Shown here: positions 26,321 to 43,236 of the stretch, one piece after another
Layout: each line of letters opens with the position of its first letter
How positions within the stretch are numbered: the stretch's first letter is position 1
NCBI RefSeq assembly: GCF_007859305.1
Contig: NZ_VOHE01000001.1
Span: forward strand, 310,001 to 374,000
Length of the DNA: 64,000 nucleotides
Direction of reading: 5' to 3'
Source of the DNA: Luteimonas wenzhouensis
GTDB taxonomy: Bacteria; Pseudomonadota; Gammaproteobacteria; Xanthomonadales; Xanthomonadaceae
Translations under genes and position numbers: made by a program
Notes under the pieces: model-generated
What the model was told of the DNA's origin: nothing
The model's input: only the letters and a program-made list of their open reading frames with translations
Databases searched by the model: none

Positions 26321-26677
26321 GCCGCGGCGCACAGACCGGTCCCACCTTGCGCGCCCCCGGAACGGGGGCGCGCCGGCATCCGGCCAGGCGATTCCGGGGC
26401 CGGCACCGGGTCCTGGCCGCAGGCGGTCAAGCGCCTGAGACCGCACCGATCGCCGTCGCGCGTCGATGCACGACGCATCCGGGCGTCCCCGCCGGGCGGC
26501 GGTTTGCTGCCGCGCGGGGCTGGCTCCACCAGCAGACGGCTGCCCGGTCGCACGGCGATGCGGGCCGCCCCGGGCCGTCCACCCGTTCGATCCGGAACCT
26601 CGTGGCGCGGGATCGCGGATGTCCGCCGGGAGCAGGCCGCGCCCGACGCGGGGCGCTCGCGGATCAATCGCCGCGGA
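26321..26677. other. Convergent intergenic region without a gene
   Basis: This 357-nt stretch lies between the stop of the sugar dehydrogenase and the convergent stop of the alpha/beta hydrolase. Apart from the inverted repeat at 26349-26373 I see no gene, RNA or mobile-element sequence in it. It marks the join between the exopolysaccharide genes and the peptide-synthetase operon. Confidence 0.6.
26349..26373. terminator. GC-rich hairpin, possible terminator
   Basis: Perfect 11-bp inverted repeat gcgcgcccccg / cgggggcgcgc with a three-base loop (gaa), 28 nt after the dehydrogenase stop. There is no T-run behind it, so Rho-independent termination is uncertain; the position between convergent operons fits. 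Confidence 0.45.
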
Positions 26678-27550
26678 TCAATCAGGGAAGCGCGCCTGCA
26701 TCCAGTCCTGCAGGCAGGCGAACAGCTTCTCGCGGTGCCTGCGCACGTAGAAGGTGTGGTCGCACTCGGGCCAGTACTCGGTGGCCATGTTCGACGAGCG
26801 CATCACCGGGCCGAAAGCCTCCAGCGCCTGGCGGCGGTGGTTGTGGTACGAGGCCACCCCGCCGGTATACAGCAGCAGGACCTGGCAGCCGCGCGCGTCC
26901 AGCGCCAGCAGCCGCCTGCTCGCCTCGTCGCGCGTGGGGAAGTCGCGCAGGTCGTCGTTGCCGACCGCGCGCGGCGGCTCGCGCCGCGGCACCAGGCGCC
27001 GCCACAGCGCCCGCAGTACGCGCAAGGGATTGAGCAGGCGCGGCAGGTAGTGGCGCAACTTGTGCCCGCGGGTGCGGTAGCTGACCCCGTCGAGCAGGAC
27101 CAGTCCGGCGACCCGGGGCTCGAGCGGCGCGATGTTGAAGCTGTCGTCGGCGCCCGAGCAGATGCCGCCGAGCACGAACCGGCGCACGCCGGCCTCGCGT
27201 TCGAGCAGGGCCATCGCCGCGCGCACCTCGTCGCGCTTGCGGTTGTCGCTGTGCTGGCTCGACAGCGGGCTGTCGCCCAGCCCCGACTGGTCGAAGCGCA
27301 GCACCACGTAGCCCTCCGCGGCCAGGCGGCGCGCCATCTGCACGTAGAGCCGGAACGGCCCCATGCGGTGCACCAGGCCGGCGTTGAGCAGGATCAGCGC
27401 GGTCGCGCGCGGGGCGCGGCCGGCCGGGAGCGTCGCGACGCCGACCAGGCCGTCGCCGAAGCGGTGGACGCGCTCCTCGTAGCCGCGGTCGGACGGCGCG
27501 GACGTGTCGTGCGCCGCTGCGGGCAAGGGCACGGCGGCATGGAGGTTCAT
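26678..27550 (-). CDS. Alpha/beta hydrolase, exosortase A system-associated hydrolase type
   Basis: A 290-residue alpha/beta hydrolase. An oxyanion-region strand (ALILLNAGLVHRMGPFRLYV) and VLRFDQSGLGDSP are followed by the nucleophile elbow FVLGGICSGADDSFN, which reads G-x-C-x-G and so puts Cys in the nucleophile position. The catalytic His is in ECDHTFYVRRHRE near the C-terminus. Exosortase A loci often carry two small hydrolases of this kind with a Cys elbow. It is the last gene of the peptide-synthetase operon, and its ATG overlaps the NRPS stop (ATGA at 27547-27550). It may act as the releasing or editing type II thioesterase of the assembly line. That role is inferred. Confidence 0.75.
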   Translation of the reverse strand: MNLHAAVPLPAAAHDTSAPSDRGYEERVHRFGDGLVGVATLPAGRAPRATALILLNAGLVHRMGPFRLYVQMARRLAAEGYVVLRFDQSGLGDSPLSSQHSDNRKRDEVRAAMALLEREAGVRRFVLGGICSGADDSFNIAPLEPRVAGLVLLDGVSYRTRGHKLRHYLPRLLNPLRVLRALWRRLVPRREPPRAVGNDDLRDFPTRDEASRRLLALDARGCQVLLLYTGGVASYHNHRRQALEAFGPVMRSSNMATEYWPECDHTFYVRRHREKLFACLQDWMQARFPD

Positions 27551-30500
27551 GCGGGCATCTCCTGGATCAGGGCGGCGACCTCGGCCACGCTGCGCCGCGG
27601 GAACACCTGCGCCTCGAACCGCGAGGCATCGTCCCAGTCGGGCATGTCGGAGGCCTGCAGCACCACGTGCGTGGCCTCGAGGCCGGCCTCGCGCTGGGCG
27701 GCGACGAAGGCCTCCGCCCCGTCCATGGCCTCGGCCCAGGTCACCACGGTCACACGGCTGCCGGCCGGCAGCACGGCCTGGCGGAAATCGAGCGCTTCCA
27801 GCGCGGCCGGCAGCCCGGGCGACAGGTCGAAGCCCAGCAGTTCGTCCGCGGCCACCGGAGCCCGGCCTTCGCGCAGGTAGCGCCCTGCCGCGGTCAGCTG
27901 GACGCGGTGCTGGCCGCGCCATCGCGCCAGCAGCCGCGCGCCCGACAGGCACGGATCCCACAGCACCAGGTCCACGGCCTGGCCGCGCGCCAGCGCCGCG
28001 TGCAGCACCGGCAGGCTGGCGCTGCGCAGGGCGAGGATCCTGGGGTCGCCGCCGATGAACGCCTGCGCCCGGCCCAGGTCGCCGGCCATCCCCTCGAGGG
28101 TCAGCTCGGCCGAATCGCCCGCGGACTCGCCGCTGCCGTACCAGTCGAAGCGCAGCGCCTGCCCGCCGGACGCGGCCAGCGCGTCGCACACCGTCCACAG
28201 GGCGCGCTGGCAGACCACGCCTTCCTGCAGCAGGGGCGCGGGCACCAGCAGCGGACGCCCGGCGCGGGCGTCGGCCCTGGCATGGTGCATGCCGAACAGC
28301 CGCCGCGGCGCGTCGCCGAAGTACAGCGCGCGCTCGCCGCGCACGACCTGGGCGACGGACGGGGGCGGCACCGCAGCGGGCGCCGGCACGGCCGGCGCCG
28401 GCGCACCGGGCAGCGACTGCAGTGGCAGTTCGGCGGCGAGGTGGGCCAGGGTCTGGGTCGCCAGCGGCATCAGCCGGATGCGGTGTCCGGTCTCGCGCGC
28501 CACGCGGCTGGCCATCTTCGCCGCCAGCATCGAGTGGCCGCCCAGGTCGAAGAAGTTGTCCTGCGGGCCGGCTTCCACGCCGAGCAGCGCGGTCCACAGC
28601 TCGGCCAGGTACTGCACGCGCGGGTCGGCATGGCGGCCGCCACCCGTGGCCGCCGCGGCCGGCGTGGCCTGCGCCGGCGCCGGCAGCGACTTGCGGTCGA
28701 CCTTGCCGTTGGGCAGCAGCGGCAGTGCGTCCATCGCCACCACGTGCTGCGGGACCATGTAGGCCGGCAGCGTGCGCCGGAGCGCGGCCTGCAGCGCGGC
28801 CTCGTCGGGGCCGGCACCGGCACGCGCCAGGTACACCACCAGGCGCTGGTCGCCCGGTTGGTCTTCGCGCACCACGGCCACCGCGCGCGACACCCCCGGC
28901 TGCGCCTCCACCACCGCCTCGATCTCGCCGAGCTCGATGCGGTGGCCGCGCAGCTTGACCTGGAAGTCCATCCGGCCCAGGTGCTCGATCACGCCGTCCT
29001 GGCGCCAGCGGGCGCGGTCGCCGGTGCGGTACAGGCGCGGCGGCAGGCCGGTGTCGTGGTCGACCGGGGCGACGTGGTCGGGAATGAACTTCTCGGCGGT
29101 CAGTTCCTCGCGGCCGAGGTAGCCCAGGGTCACGCCGGCGCCGCCGATGCACAGTTCGCCCGCCACGCCCGGCGGGCAGACCTGGCCGCGCGCGTCCAGG
29201 ACCCACACGGTGGTGTTGGCGATCGGCCGCCCGACGTGGATGTCGGGGGCGTCGCCCGGCGCGGCCTCGATCCGGGCGCAGGTGGACCACACCGTGGTCT
29301 CGGTGGGGCCGTACACGTTCCACAGTTCCGCCCCCGCCGCAAGCAGGCGCGAGGCCAGTTCGGCCGACATCGGCTCGCCGCCGCACAGCGCGCGGAACTT
29401 CCCCTGCGCACGCCAGCCCGCGTCCAGCAGCAGGTGCCAGGTGGACGGCGTGGCCTGCAGCACGGTGACCGATTCACGTGCGAGCAGCGCGGCGAGCTCG
29501 TCGCCCTCGAGCGCCTGTTCGCGCGCGGCCAGCACGATCGTCGCGCCCACCGCCAGCGGCAGGAACAGCTCCAGCACCGAGATGTCGAACGAGGTCGTGG
29601 TGACCGCGAGCAGCACGTCGTCCGCGTCCAGGCCGGGCGCCTCGCGCATGCTGTCGAGGAAGTTGAGCACCGCGCCGTGCGGCACCGCCACGCCCTTGGG
29701 CTTGCCGGTGGAGCCGGAGGTGTAGATCACATAGGCGGCCGCCTCGCGCCCGACCGGGTCGGCGGCGTCGTGCACGGCCGCGGCCGCGTCGATCACCGCC
29801 GCATCCGCGTCGAGCAGCACCAGCCGCCCGCGCTCCAGCCCCAGCGGATCGGCCAGCGCGCCCTCGGCCACCACCTGGGCCAGGCCGGCGTCGCTGGCCA
29901 TGTAGGCCAGGCGGTCGGCCGGATAGGCCGGGTCGAGCGGCACGTAGGCCGCGCCGCAGCGCCATGTCGCCAGCAGCGTGGCGAGCAGGTCGGGCGAGCG
30001 CTCCAGGCACACGCCGACCCGGTCTCCCGGCCGCACGCCGCGCGCGCGCAGGGCGCCGGCGATGCGCGCGGCGCGCGCGTGCAGCTGCGCGTAGGTCAGC
30101 GCCGTCGTGCCGAAGCGCAGCGCCACCTGGTCCGGCGTGCGCGCCGCCTGCGCGGCGAGCAGGCCATGGGCCGAGCGGTAGGGCGGCAGCGGCCGGGTGG
30201 TGGAGTTCCACTCGGCCAGGCGCGCGCGGTCGGACGGGGACAGCAGGTTGGCATCGCCGATGGCCTGGGCCGGGTCCTGGCACAGCGAGCGCAGCAGCGC
30301 CTCGAAGCGCTCGGCGATCGCACGCGCCCCCGCGGCGGTGATGATGTCGGCGTTGTAGCCCATCGCCCCCGACAGCCCGGCCGGATGCTCCAGAAACCAG
30401 ATGCCCAGGTCGTTGGCCATCCCCTTCTGGAACATCAGCAGGTGTTCGTGGGACAGGTCGCCCCAGTTGAGGTTCCTCGCGCGCACGTCCTGGAACGAGA

Positions 30501-33500
30501 ACACCGCCTGGTACACCGGCGAGCGCGAGGGATCACGCGGCACCTGGAGTTCGCGCACCAGCCGTTCGAACGGCAGGTCGGGATACTCGAACGCCTCCAC
30601 CACGCCGGCCTTGACCTCCTCGACCAGGCGCAGGAACGGCATCGACGGGTCGAGCCTGCGGCGCAGCGGCAGCAGGTTGACGAAGAAGCCCATCACCTTC
30701 TCGAGGGCCTCGGTGGGGCGGTTGCGGAACGGCAGTCCCACCACCAGGTCGTCCTGGCCGCTGAGCCGGTGCAGCAGCACGTAGTAGGCCGCCAGCAGGG
30801 TCATGAACAGCGTGGCGCCGGCCCGGGTTCCGACCTGGCGCAGGGCCTCGGTGGTGGCCAGGTCCACGTGCACCCAGTCGGTGCCGCCGGTGCCGCTGGC
30901 CTTGGCCGGCCGCGGCAGATCCTCGGGCAGGCGCAGCGGTTCTGTCGCACCGTCCAGGTGCCGCTTCCAGAACTCCAGGTGGCGGTCCACCGCCCCGCCC
31001 GCGAGCGCGTCCGCGCGCCAGGCCGCATATTCGGTGTAGGTGGTCTCCAGCGGCGGCAGCGGCGAGGGCCGGCCGGCGGCGAAGGCCTCGTACAGCGCCG
31101 ACATCTCGGTGTAGAGGATGTCGAACGACCACCCGTCCCAGATCACGTGGTGGGTCATGAAGTACAGGACGTGGTCGTCCTCGGCCAGCCGGTACAGCCG
31201 GGCCCGGAACAGCGGCGCGCGGTCGAGCTGGAACGGCACCGCGGTCTGCGCCTCGAGGTCGTCGTACAGCGCACGCATGCGCGCGTCCTCGGGCAGGTGC
31301 GACAGGTCGAGCGGTGGCAGCAGCGGCACGTCGACCTCGTCGAGCACCTTCTGCCGGGGGCCATCGTCGTCCTCGACGATGATGGTGCGCAGCGCCGGCT
31401 GGCGACGCACCATCTCGGCGAAGGCGCGGGCGAAGGCCTGCTCGTCCATCGGCCCGCGCAGGCGGTGCGCCGACGGGGTGTTCCAGGTCACGCCGCCCGG
31501 CTCGATCTGCTCGAGGATCCACAGCCGCTCCTGCATCGGGGTGAGTGGCGCGGTGGATGGATCGGCGAGCTTCGGGATCGTCGGCGCGGCGGCCTGCGCG
31601 ACGCCGGCGCGGGCGCGCAGCAGCTCGCTGAGCTGGCGCGCGGTCGGCGCGTCGAACAGCTGGCGCAGTGACACCGTGGTCGCCAGTTCGCGCCCCAGGC
31701 GCGCGCACAGCTGCGCGGCCAGCAGCGAGTGCCCGCCTGATTCGAAGAACCCGTCGTCCATGCCCAGCTGCGGGCGGCCGAGGATCTGCCGCATCGCGCC
31801 GAGCACCTGCGCCTGCAGCGCATCCTCGGGCGGCGTGACCGCCGCCGGCACTTCGGGCTGGGCCGCGGCGATGGGCGCCGGCAGCGACTTGCGGTCGACC
31901 TTGCCGTTGGGCAGCAGCGGGATCGCGTCCAGGCGCACGAAGTGTTGCGGCACCATGTAGTCGGGCAGGCTTGCCCTGAGGTGCGCGACCAGATCGGCGT
32001 CGGACGCCCCATGCCCCGGTGCCGGCACGACATAGGCCACCAGGCGCACGTCGCCCGGCCGGTCCTCGCGCGCCATCGCCACCGCCCGCGCCACGCCCGG
32101 GTGGACGAGCAGCTGGCTCTCGATCTCGCCCAGTTCGATGCGGTAGCCGCGCACCTTGACCTGGAAGTCGAGCCGGCCCATGTGCTCGAGCTGGCCGTCC
32201 GTGCGCCAGCGGCCGCGGTCACCGGTGCGGTACAGCAGCGGCTGCGCGATGCCGGTGCCGAAGCCACGGCTGGCGTCGGCGAAGGCGTCGGGCAGGAAGC
32301 GTTCGGCGGTCAGCTCCGGGCGCGCCAGGTAGCCCAGGGTGACGCCTTCGCCACCGATGCAGATCTCGCCCGGCACGCCCAGCGGGCATGGCTGGCCGTG
32401 CTCGTCGAGGATCCAGACCTGGGTGTTGGCGATCGGGCGGCCGATGTGGATGTCCGGCAGCGCGCCGGCGGCGGCCGGCTGCACGCAGGTGGCGGTCGAC
32501 CAGACCGTGGTCTCGGTCGGCCCGTACAGGTTCCACAGCTCGCCGCAACGCGCCAGCAGCGCCTGGGCCAGGTCCGGCGGCAGCGGTTCGCCTCCGCACA
32601 TCGCCTTGAAGCCGGCGCTACCCTGCCAGCCGGCCTCGAGCAGCAGGCGCCAGGTGGCGGGCGTGGCCTGCATCGCCGTGATGCCGGCCTCGCGCAGCAG
32701 GTCGACCAGGGCCAGGCCGTCGATCGCGCTCTCACGCCCGGCAAGCACGATCTCGCCACCCACGCTCAGCGGCAGCATCAGTTCCAGCACCGCGATGTCG
32801 AACGACAGCGTGGTCACCGCCAGCAGGCGGTCCTGCGCGTCCAGCCCGGGCTCGGACTGCATCGAGGCGATGAAGTTCGATACCGCCCGGTGCGGCACCA
32901 CCACGCCCTTCGGGCGGCCGGTGGAGCCGGAGGTGTAGATGACGTAGGCCGGGGACTCGGGATCGGCCGCGCCGGCGTCGCGGCCCAGCCGCGTGGCCGG
33001 CAGCGCCTCGAGCTCGTCGGCCAGGGCATCGAGCGCCAGCACCGGCCGCCCGCGCAGGTCGAAGCGCGCGGCATGGGCCTGCTGGGTGACCAGCGCGGCC
33101 AGGCCGGCATCGCCGGCCATGTAGGCCAGGCGGTCCGCGGGGAAGCCGGGGTCGAGCGGCACGTAGCCGGCGCCGGACTTCAGGATGCCCAGCAGTGCGG
33201 CAACCATGTCGGTGCCGCGGTCCATGGCCAGACCGACCAGGGCGCCCTTCTGCACGCCGTGCCCGCGCAGCAGGCGGGCGATCCGGTTGGCACGCGCTTC
33301 GAGTGCGGCGTAGTCCAGGCAGCCGTCCGGAGCGCTCAGGGCGAGGCGCGACGGTTCCCGGTCGCACTGCCGTTCGAACAGCTCGTGCATCCGGCACTCG
33401 CGGTCGAACGGCGTCGGCGCCGGCTGCAGCGCGGCCAGCTCGGCGAACAGTGCGCAATCCACCAGCGGCAGCCGCGCGATGGGCTCGTCGGGCGCCTCGC

Positions 33501-34836
33501 AGGCCTTGCGCAGCAGGCACTCGAACGCCGACAGCCAGCGGCGCACGGTCGCGGCATCGAACAGGTCGGTGTTGTACTGGGTTTCCAGCCGCAGCCGCCC
33601 TTCCACCTGCACCGCGTTGATCGACAGCTCGAAGTTCTCGTAGCTGCGCGGGTTGGTGGTGAAGTCGAGCTCCAGGCCCGGGAAACCGCTGCGCTCCTGG
33701 TCCAGCGCCTGGTCGATGTTGAACATCACGCTGACCAGCGGCAGGCGTGCGGGATCGCGCGCCATGTGCAGCTTCTTGAGCAGCGTGCCGAAGGTGTAGC
33801 GCTGGTGTTCGATCGCGTCCAGCAGCAGGGTCTGCGCGCCATCGAGCACGTGGGCGAAGCTCTGCTCGGGCGCGAGCTCGAACTTCAGCGGCAGCAGATT
33901 GACGCAGTGCCCGACCAGGTGCTCGTGGCCGTCCACCGACTGTCCCGCGGCCGGGATACCCACCACCACCTCGGATTGCCCGGCCACGCGCGACATCAGG
34001 GTCGCGAACGCACCCAGCAAGGTGGCGAACAGGCTGGCACCGCGGCGCGCGCCCATGCGCCGCACCGCGGACACGAGCTCGGCGTCGAGCACGTAGTCCT
34101 CGCGCCGCGAGGAGAAAGTGCGCCGGGCCGGTCGCGGCCGGTCGGTGGGAAGGTCGAGCACCGGCGGGGCGCCGGCGAACCGGGACAGCCAGTACTGCTC
34201 GTCCTCGACGCTCCCCGGCGAACCGGGGCGCATCGCCTCGGCCAGTGCGTAGTCGGCGAAGCTCTCGGCCGGCGGCAGCGCGGAAGCGGCCTCGTCGCCG
34301 CGCGCATAGGCCGTCCCCAGCTCCCGCACCAGCACCCACCACGACCAGCCATCGCACACGATGTGATGCGCGTGCATCAGCAGCACGTGTTCCTGCGGCG
34401 ACAGCTTCAGCAGCTCGGCCCGGAACAGCCGCCCCTGGGCGAGGGCGAACGCGGTCTCCACGCCGGCACGGCGGCGCTGGGCCAGCGCGGCCTCGCGCCC
34501 GGCCTGCGGCAGCTGCGACAGGTCGACGACCTCCAGCGGCAGCGGCGCCGGCTCGAGCACGCAGAACGTTTCCCCGTCGGGACCGAAACTGGCGCGCAGC
34601 GCGTCGTGGCGGTCGACCACCAGCTGCAGCGCACGCTGGAGCCGGGCCACGTCCAGCGGCCCGCGCAGCTGCAGCGAAACCGACTCGTTGTAGGCCAGCG
34701 ACGCGTCCTCACCCAGCTGCGCCGCCAGCCACAGCTCGCGCTGCGGCTCGGTGGTCGGGACCACCCGCGCCAGCGCCCCGCCCGCGAACGGGTCGTAGTC
34801 GACCGCGCTCACGTTCCTCCCGCGCCCGTCCGCCAT
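27547..34836 (-). CDS. Two-module NRPS (C-A-T-C-A-T) with C-terminal alpha/beta-hydrolase-like domain
   Basis: A 2429-residue synthetase. C1 has HHIVCDGWS at residue 157. A1 has YTSGSTGRPKG near 634 with pocket residues read by hand as D-I-L-Q-M-G-L-V-W-K. T1 has its Ser at 1037 (FFESGGHSLL). C2 has HHVIWDGWS at 1229. A2 has YTSGSTGKPKG near 1705 with pocket D-I-L-Q-L-G-V-V-W-K, and T2 has its Ser at 2102 (FFDLGGHSML). Both pockets resemble the published glycine signature. No epimerase or methyltransferase domain is present. Residues about 2160-2429 form an alpha/beta-hydrolase-like domain (LRFDWYGSGESAGDSAEL) in place of a thioesterase; the elbow region ILALRSASLP lacks G-x-S/C-x-G. It starts 5 nt after the upstream PKS stop. 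Product unknown. Confidence 0.92.
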   Translation of the reverse strand: MADGRGRNVSAVDYDPFAGGALARVVPTTEPQRELWLAAQLGEDASLAYNESVSLQLRGPLDVARLQRALQLVVDRHDALRASFGPDGETFCVLEPAPLPLEVVDLSQLPQAGREAALAQRRRAGVETAFALAQGRLFRAELLKLSPQEHVLLMHAHHIVCDGWSWWVLVRELGTAYARGDEAASALPPAESFADYALAEAMRPGSPGSVEDEQYWLSRFAGAPPVLDLPTDRPRPARRTFSSRREDYVLDAELVSAVRRMGARRGASLFATLLGAFATLMSRVAGQSEVVVGIPAAGQSVDGHEHLVGHCVNLLPLKFELAPEQSFAHVLDGAQTLLLDAIEHQRYTFGTLLKKLHMARDPARLPLVSVMFNIDQALDQERSGFPGLELDFTTNPRSYENFELSINAVQVEGRLRLETQYNTDLFDAATVRRWLSAFECLLRKACEAPDEPIARLPLVDCALFAELAALQPAPTPFDRECRMHELFERQCDREPSRLALSAPDGCLDYAALEARANRIARLLRGHGVQKGALVGLAMDRGTDMVAALLGILKSGAGYVPLDPGFPADRLAYMAGDAGLAALVTQQAHAARFDLRGRPVLALDALADELEALPATRLGRDAGAADPESPAYVIYTSGSTGRPKGVVVPHRAVSNFIASMQSEPGLDAQDRLLAVTTLSFDIAVLELMLPLSVGGEIVLAGRESAIDGLALVDLLREAGITAMQATPATWRLLLEAGWQGSAGFKAMCGGEPLPPDLAQALLARCGELWNLYGPTETTVWSTATCVQPAAAGALPDIHIGRPIANTQVWILDEHGQPCPLGVPGEICIGGEGVTLGYLARPELTAERFLPDAFADASRGFGTGIAQPLLYRTGDRGRWRTDGQLEHMGRLDFQVKVRGYRIELGEIESQLLVHPGVARAVAMAREDRPGDVRLVAYVVPAPGHGASDADLVAHLRASLPDYMVPQHFVRLDAIPLLPNGKVDRKSLPAPIAAAQPEVPAAVTPPEDALQAQVLGAMRQILGRPQLGMDDGFFESGGHSLLAAQLCARLGRELATTVSLRQLFDAPTARQLSELLRARAGVAQAAAPTIPKLADPSTAPLTPMQERLWILEQIEPGGVTWNTPSAHRLRGPMDEQAFARAFAEMVRRQPALRTIIVEDDDGPRQKVLDEVDVPLLPPLDLSHLPEDARMRALYDDLEAQTAVPFQLDRAPLFRARLYRLAEDDHVLYFMTHHVIWDGWSFDILYTEMSALYEAFAAGRPSPLPPLETTYTEYAAWRADALAGGAVDRHLEFWKRHLDGATEPLRLPEDLPRPAKASGTGGTDWVHVDLATTEALRQVGTRAGATLFMTLLAAYYVLLHRLSGQDDLVVGLPFRNRPTEALEKVMGFFVNLLPLRRRLDPSMPFLRLVEEVKAGVVEAFEYPDLPFERLVRELQVPRDPSRSPVYQAVFSFQDVRARNLNWGDLSHEHLLMFQKGMANDLGIWFLEHPAGLSGAMGYNADIITAAGARAIAERFEALLRSLCQDPAQAIGDANLLSPSDRARLAEWNSTTRPLPPYRSAHGLLAAQAARTPDQVALRFGTTALTYAQLHARAARIAGALRARGVRPGDRVGVCLERSPDLLATLLATWRCGAAYVPLDPAYPADRLAYMASDAGLAQVVAEGALADPLGLERGRLVLLDADAAVIDAAAAVHDAADPVGREAAAYVIYTSGSTGKPKGVAVPHGAVLNFLDSMREAPGLDADDVLLAVTTTSFDISVLELFLPLAVGATIVLAAREQALEGDELAALLARESVTVLQATPSTWHLLLDAGWRAQGKFRALCGGEPMSAELASRLLAAGAELWNVYGPTETTVWSTCARIEAAPGDAPDIHVGRPIANTTVWVLDARGQVCPPGVAGELCIGGAGVTLGYLGREELTAEKFIPDHVAPVDHDTGLPPRLYRTGDRARWRQDGVIEHLGRMDFQVKLRGHRIELGEIEAVVEAQPGVSRAVAVVREDQPGDQRLVVYLARAGAGPDEAALQAALRRTLPAYMVPQHVVAMDALPLLPNGKVDRKSLPAPAQATPAAAATGGGRHADPRVQYLAELWTALLGVEAGPQDNFFDLGGHSMLAAKMASRVARETGHRIRLMPLATQTLAHLAAELPLQSLPGAPAPAVPAPAAVPPPSVAQVVRGERALYFGDAPRRLFGMHHARADARAGRPLLVPAPLLQEGVVCQRALWTVCDALAASGGQALRFDWYGSGESAGDSAELTLEGMAGDLGRAQAFIGGDPRILALRSASLPVLHAALARGQAVDLVLWDPCLSGARLLARWRGQHRVQLTAAGRYLREGRAPVAADELLGFDLSPGLPAALEALDFRQAVLPAGSRVTVVTWAEAMDGAEAFVAAQREAGLEATHVVLQASDMPDWDDASRFEAQVFPRRSVAEVAALIQEMPA

Positions 34837-34841
34837 GCCGT

Positions 34842-42299
<7,458 letters not shown>

Positions 42300-42359
42300 C
42301 CGCCGGTTCCTGCACTGCAAACGGGATCAGGGACGGCACAAGGCCAGCCCGGCACGCGC

Positions 42360-43121
42360 TCAGCGGTCCGCCAGCGGCTCCAGCAGGCAGGGGGCAGCGT
42401 CGGGCACCGAGGCCAGGGCCAGCACCCAGCCACGCCCACCGTCCAGTGCCTGCAGCCGGACCGCACGCCCGCCGAACACGGGACCGGGCAGCGGCAGCGC
42501 GACACCTTCGGGAGCCTGGAACCGGTCCATTTCCAGTTCCAGCCCGATCCCCGCGGCCTTGAGCAGGGCCTCCTTGCGCACCCAGAGCCGGAGCAGTGCG
42601 TGACCGCGCGCGTCGGCCGCGGCGGGCAGCGCGCGGCGCTCGAGCGGGTGCGCCACCCGTTCCTCCAGTTCGGGCATGTCCCGGGCCCGGTCGGCAGGTT
42701 CCAGGTCGACGCCGACCGGACCGGTGGCGGTCAGCGCCAGCGCTGCCCGCTCGCCGGCGTGGCTGAGGCTGGTGTGCAGGCGGGCATCGGCCAGGCAGGG
42801 GCGGCCGCGTTCGTCGCGCGCCAGCTCCACCCGGGCCGGCGGCAGCCCCAGCAGCTCGGCGATCCACAGCCGCTGCAGGGCGTAGGCCGCGAGCAGGGCG
42901 TCCCGGTTGCCGGGGATCCGCTGCCGCGTCGCGCGCGCCGCGGCCTCGGCGCCGACCAGCGCCTCGATCCCCTCGAGCAGCGGCCGCCAGGCCCCGAGGT
43001 CGAACACCGCCACCGCAACCCCGGTCTCCAGGTTGATCCGCCGTCGCGCACCGGGCCTGCGGGCGAACGCCAGCGCGAACGGGTGCTGCTCGGACGGTTG
43101 CGGGGCACGTTGCCAGGGCAT
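42360..43121 (-). CDS. 4'-phosphopantetheinyl transferase (Sfp/HetI type)
   Basis: A 253-residue enzyme with the Sfp-family motifs: HTSLSHAGERAALALT near residue 118, GPVGVDLEPADRARDM with the Mg-binding Asp/Glu near 135-140, and LWVRKEALLKAAGIGL (W-x2-KEA) near 188. It transfers phosphopantetheine from CoA to carrier domains. It is the first gene of the minus-strand operon, 60 nt ahead of the megasynthase, so it probably activates the four carrier domains there, and perhaps also the free ACP at 16983-17243. The ATG at 43121 was chosen; an open extension upstream has low-complexity Arg-rich coding and was not used. Confidence 0.9.
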   Translation of the reverse strand: MPWQRAPQPSEQHPFALAFARRPGARRRINLETGVAVAVFDLGAWRPLLEGIEALVGAEAAARATRQRIPGNRDALLAAYALQRLWIAELLGLPPARVELARDERGRPCLADARLHTSLSHAGERAALALTATGPVGVDLEPADRARDMPELEERVAHPLERRALPAAADARGHALLRLWVRKEALLKAAGIGLELEMDRFQAPEGVALPLPGPVFGGRAVRLQALDGGRGWVLALASVPDAAPCLLEPLADR

Positions 43122-43236
43122 CGCACGGCATCGTCGCAGCCGCCGCCTGGGGCGGCAAGCGCCGCCGGCGGGGGATGGACGAACCGGCTGCCGGGCCACG
43201 CCGGTCGTGGCTTGCGCGGCGCGCTAAGATGGAGCG

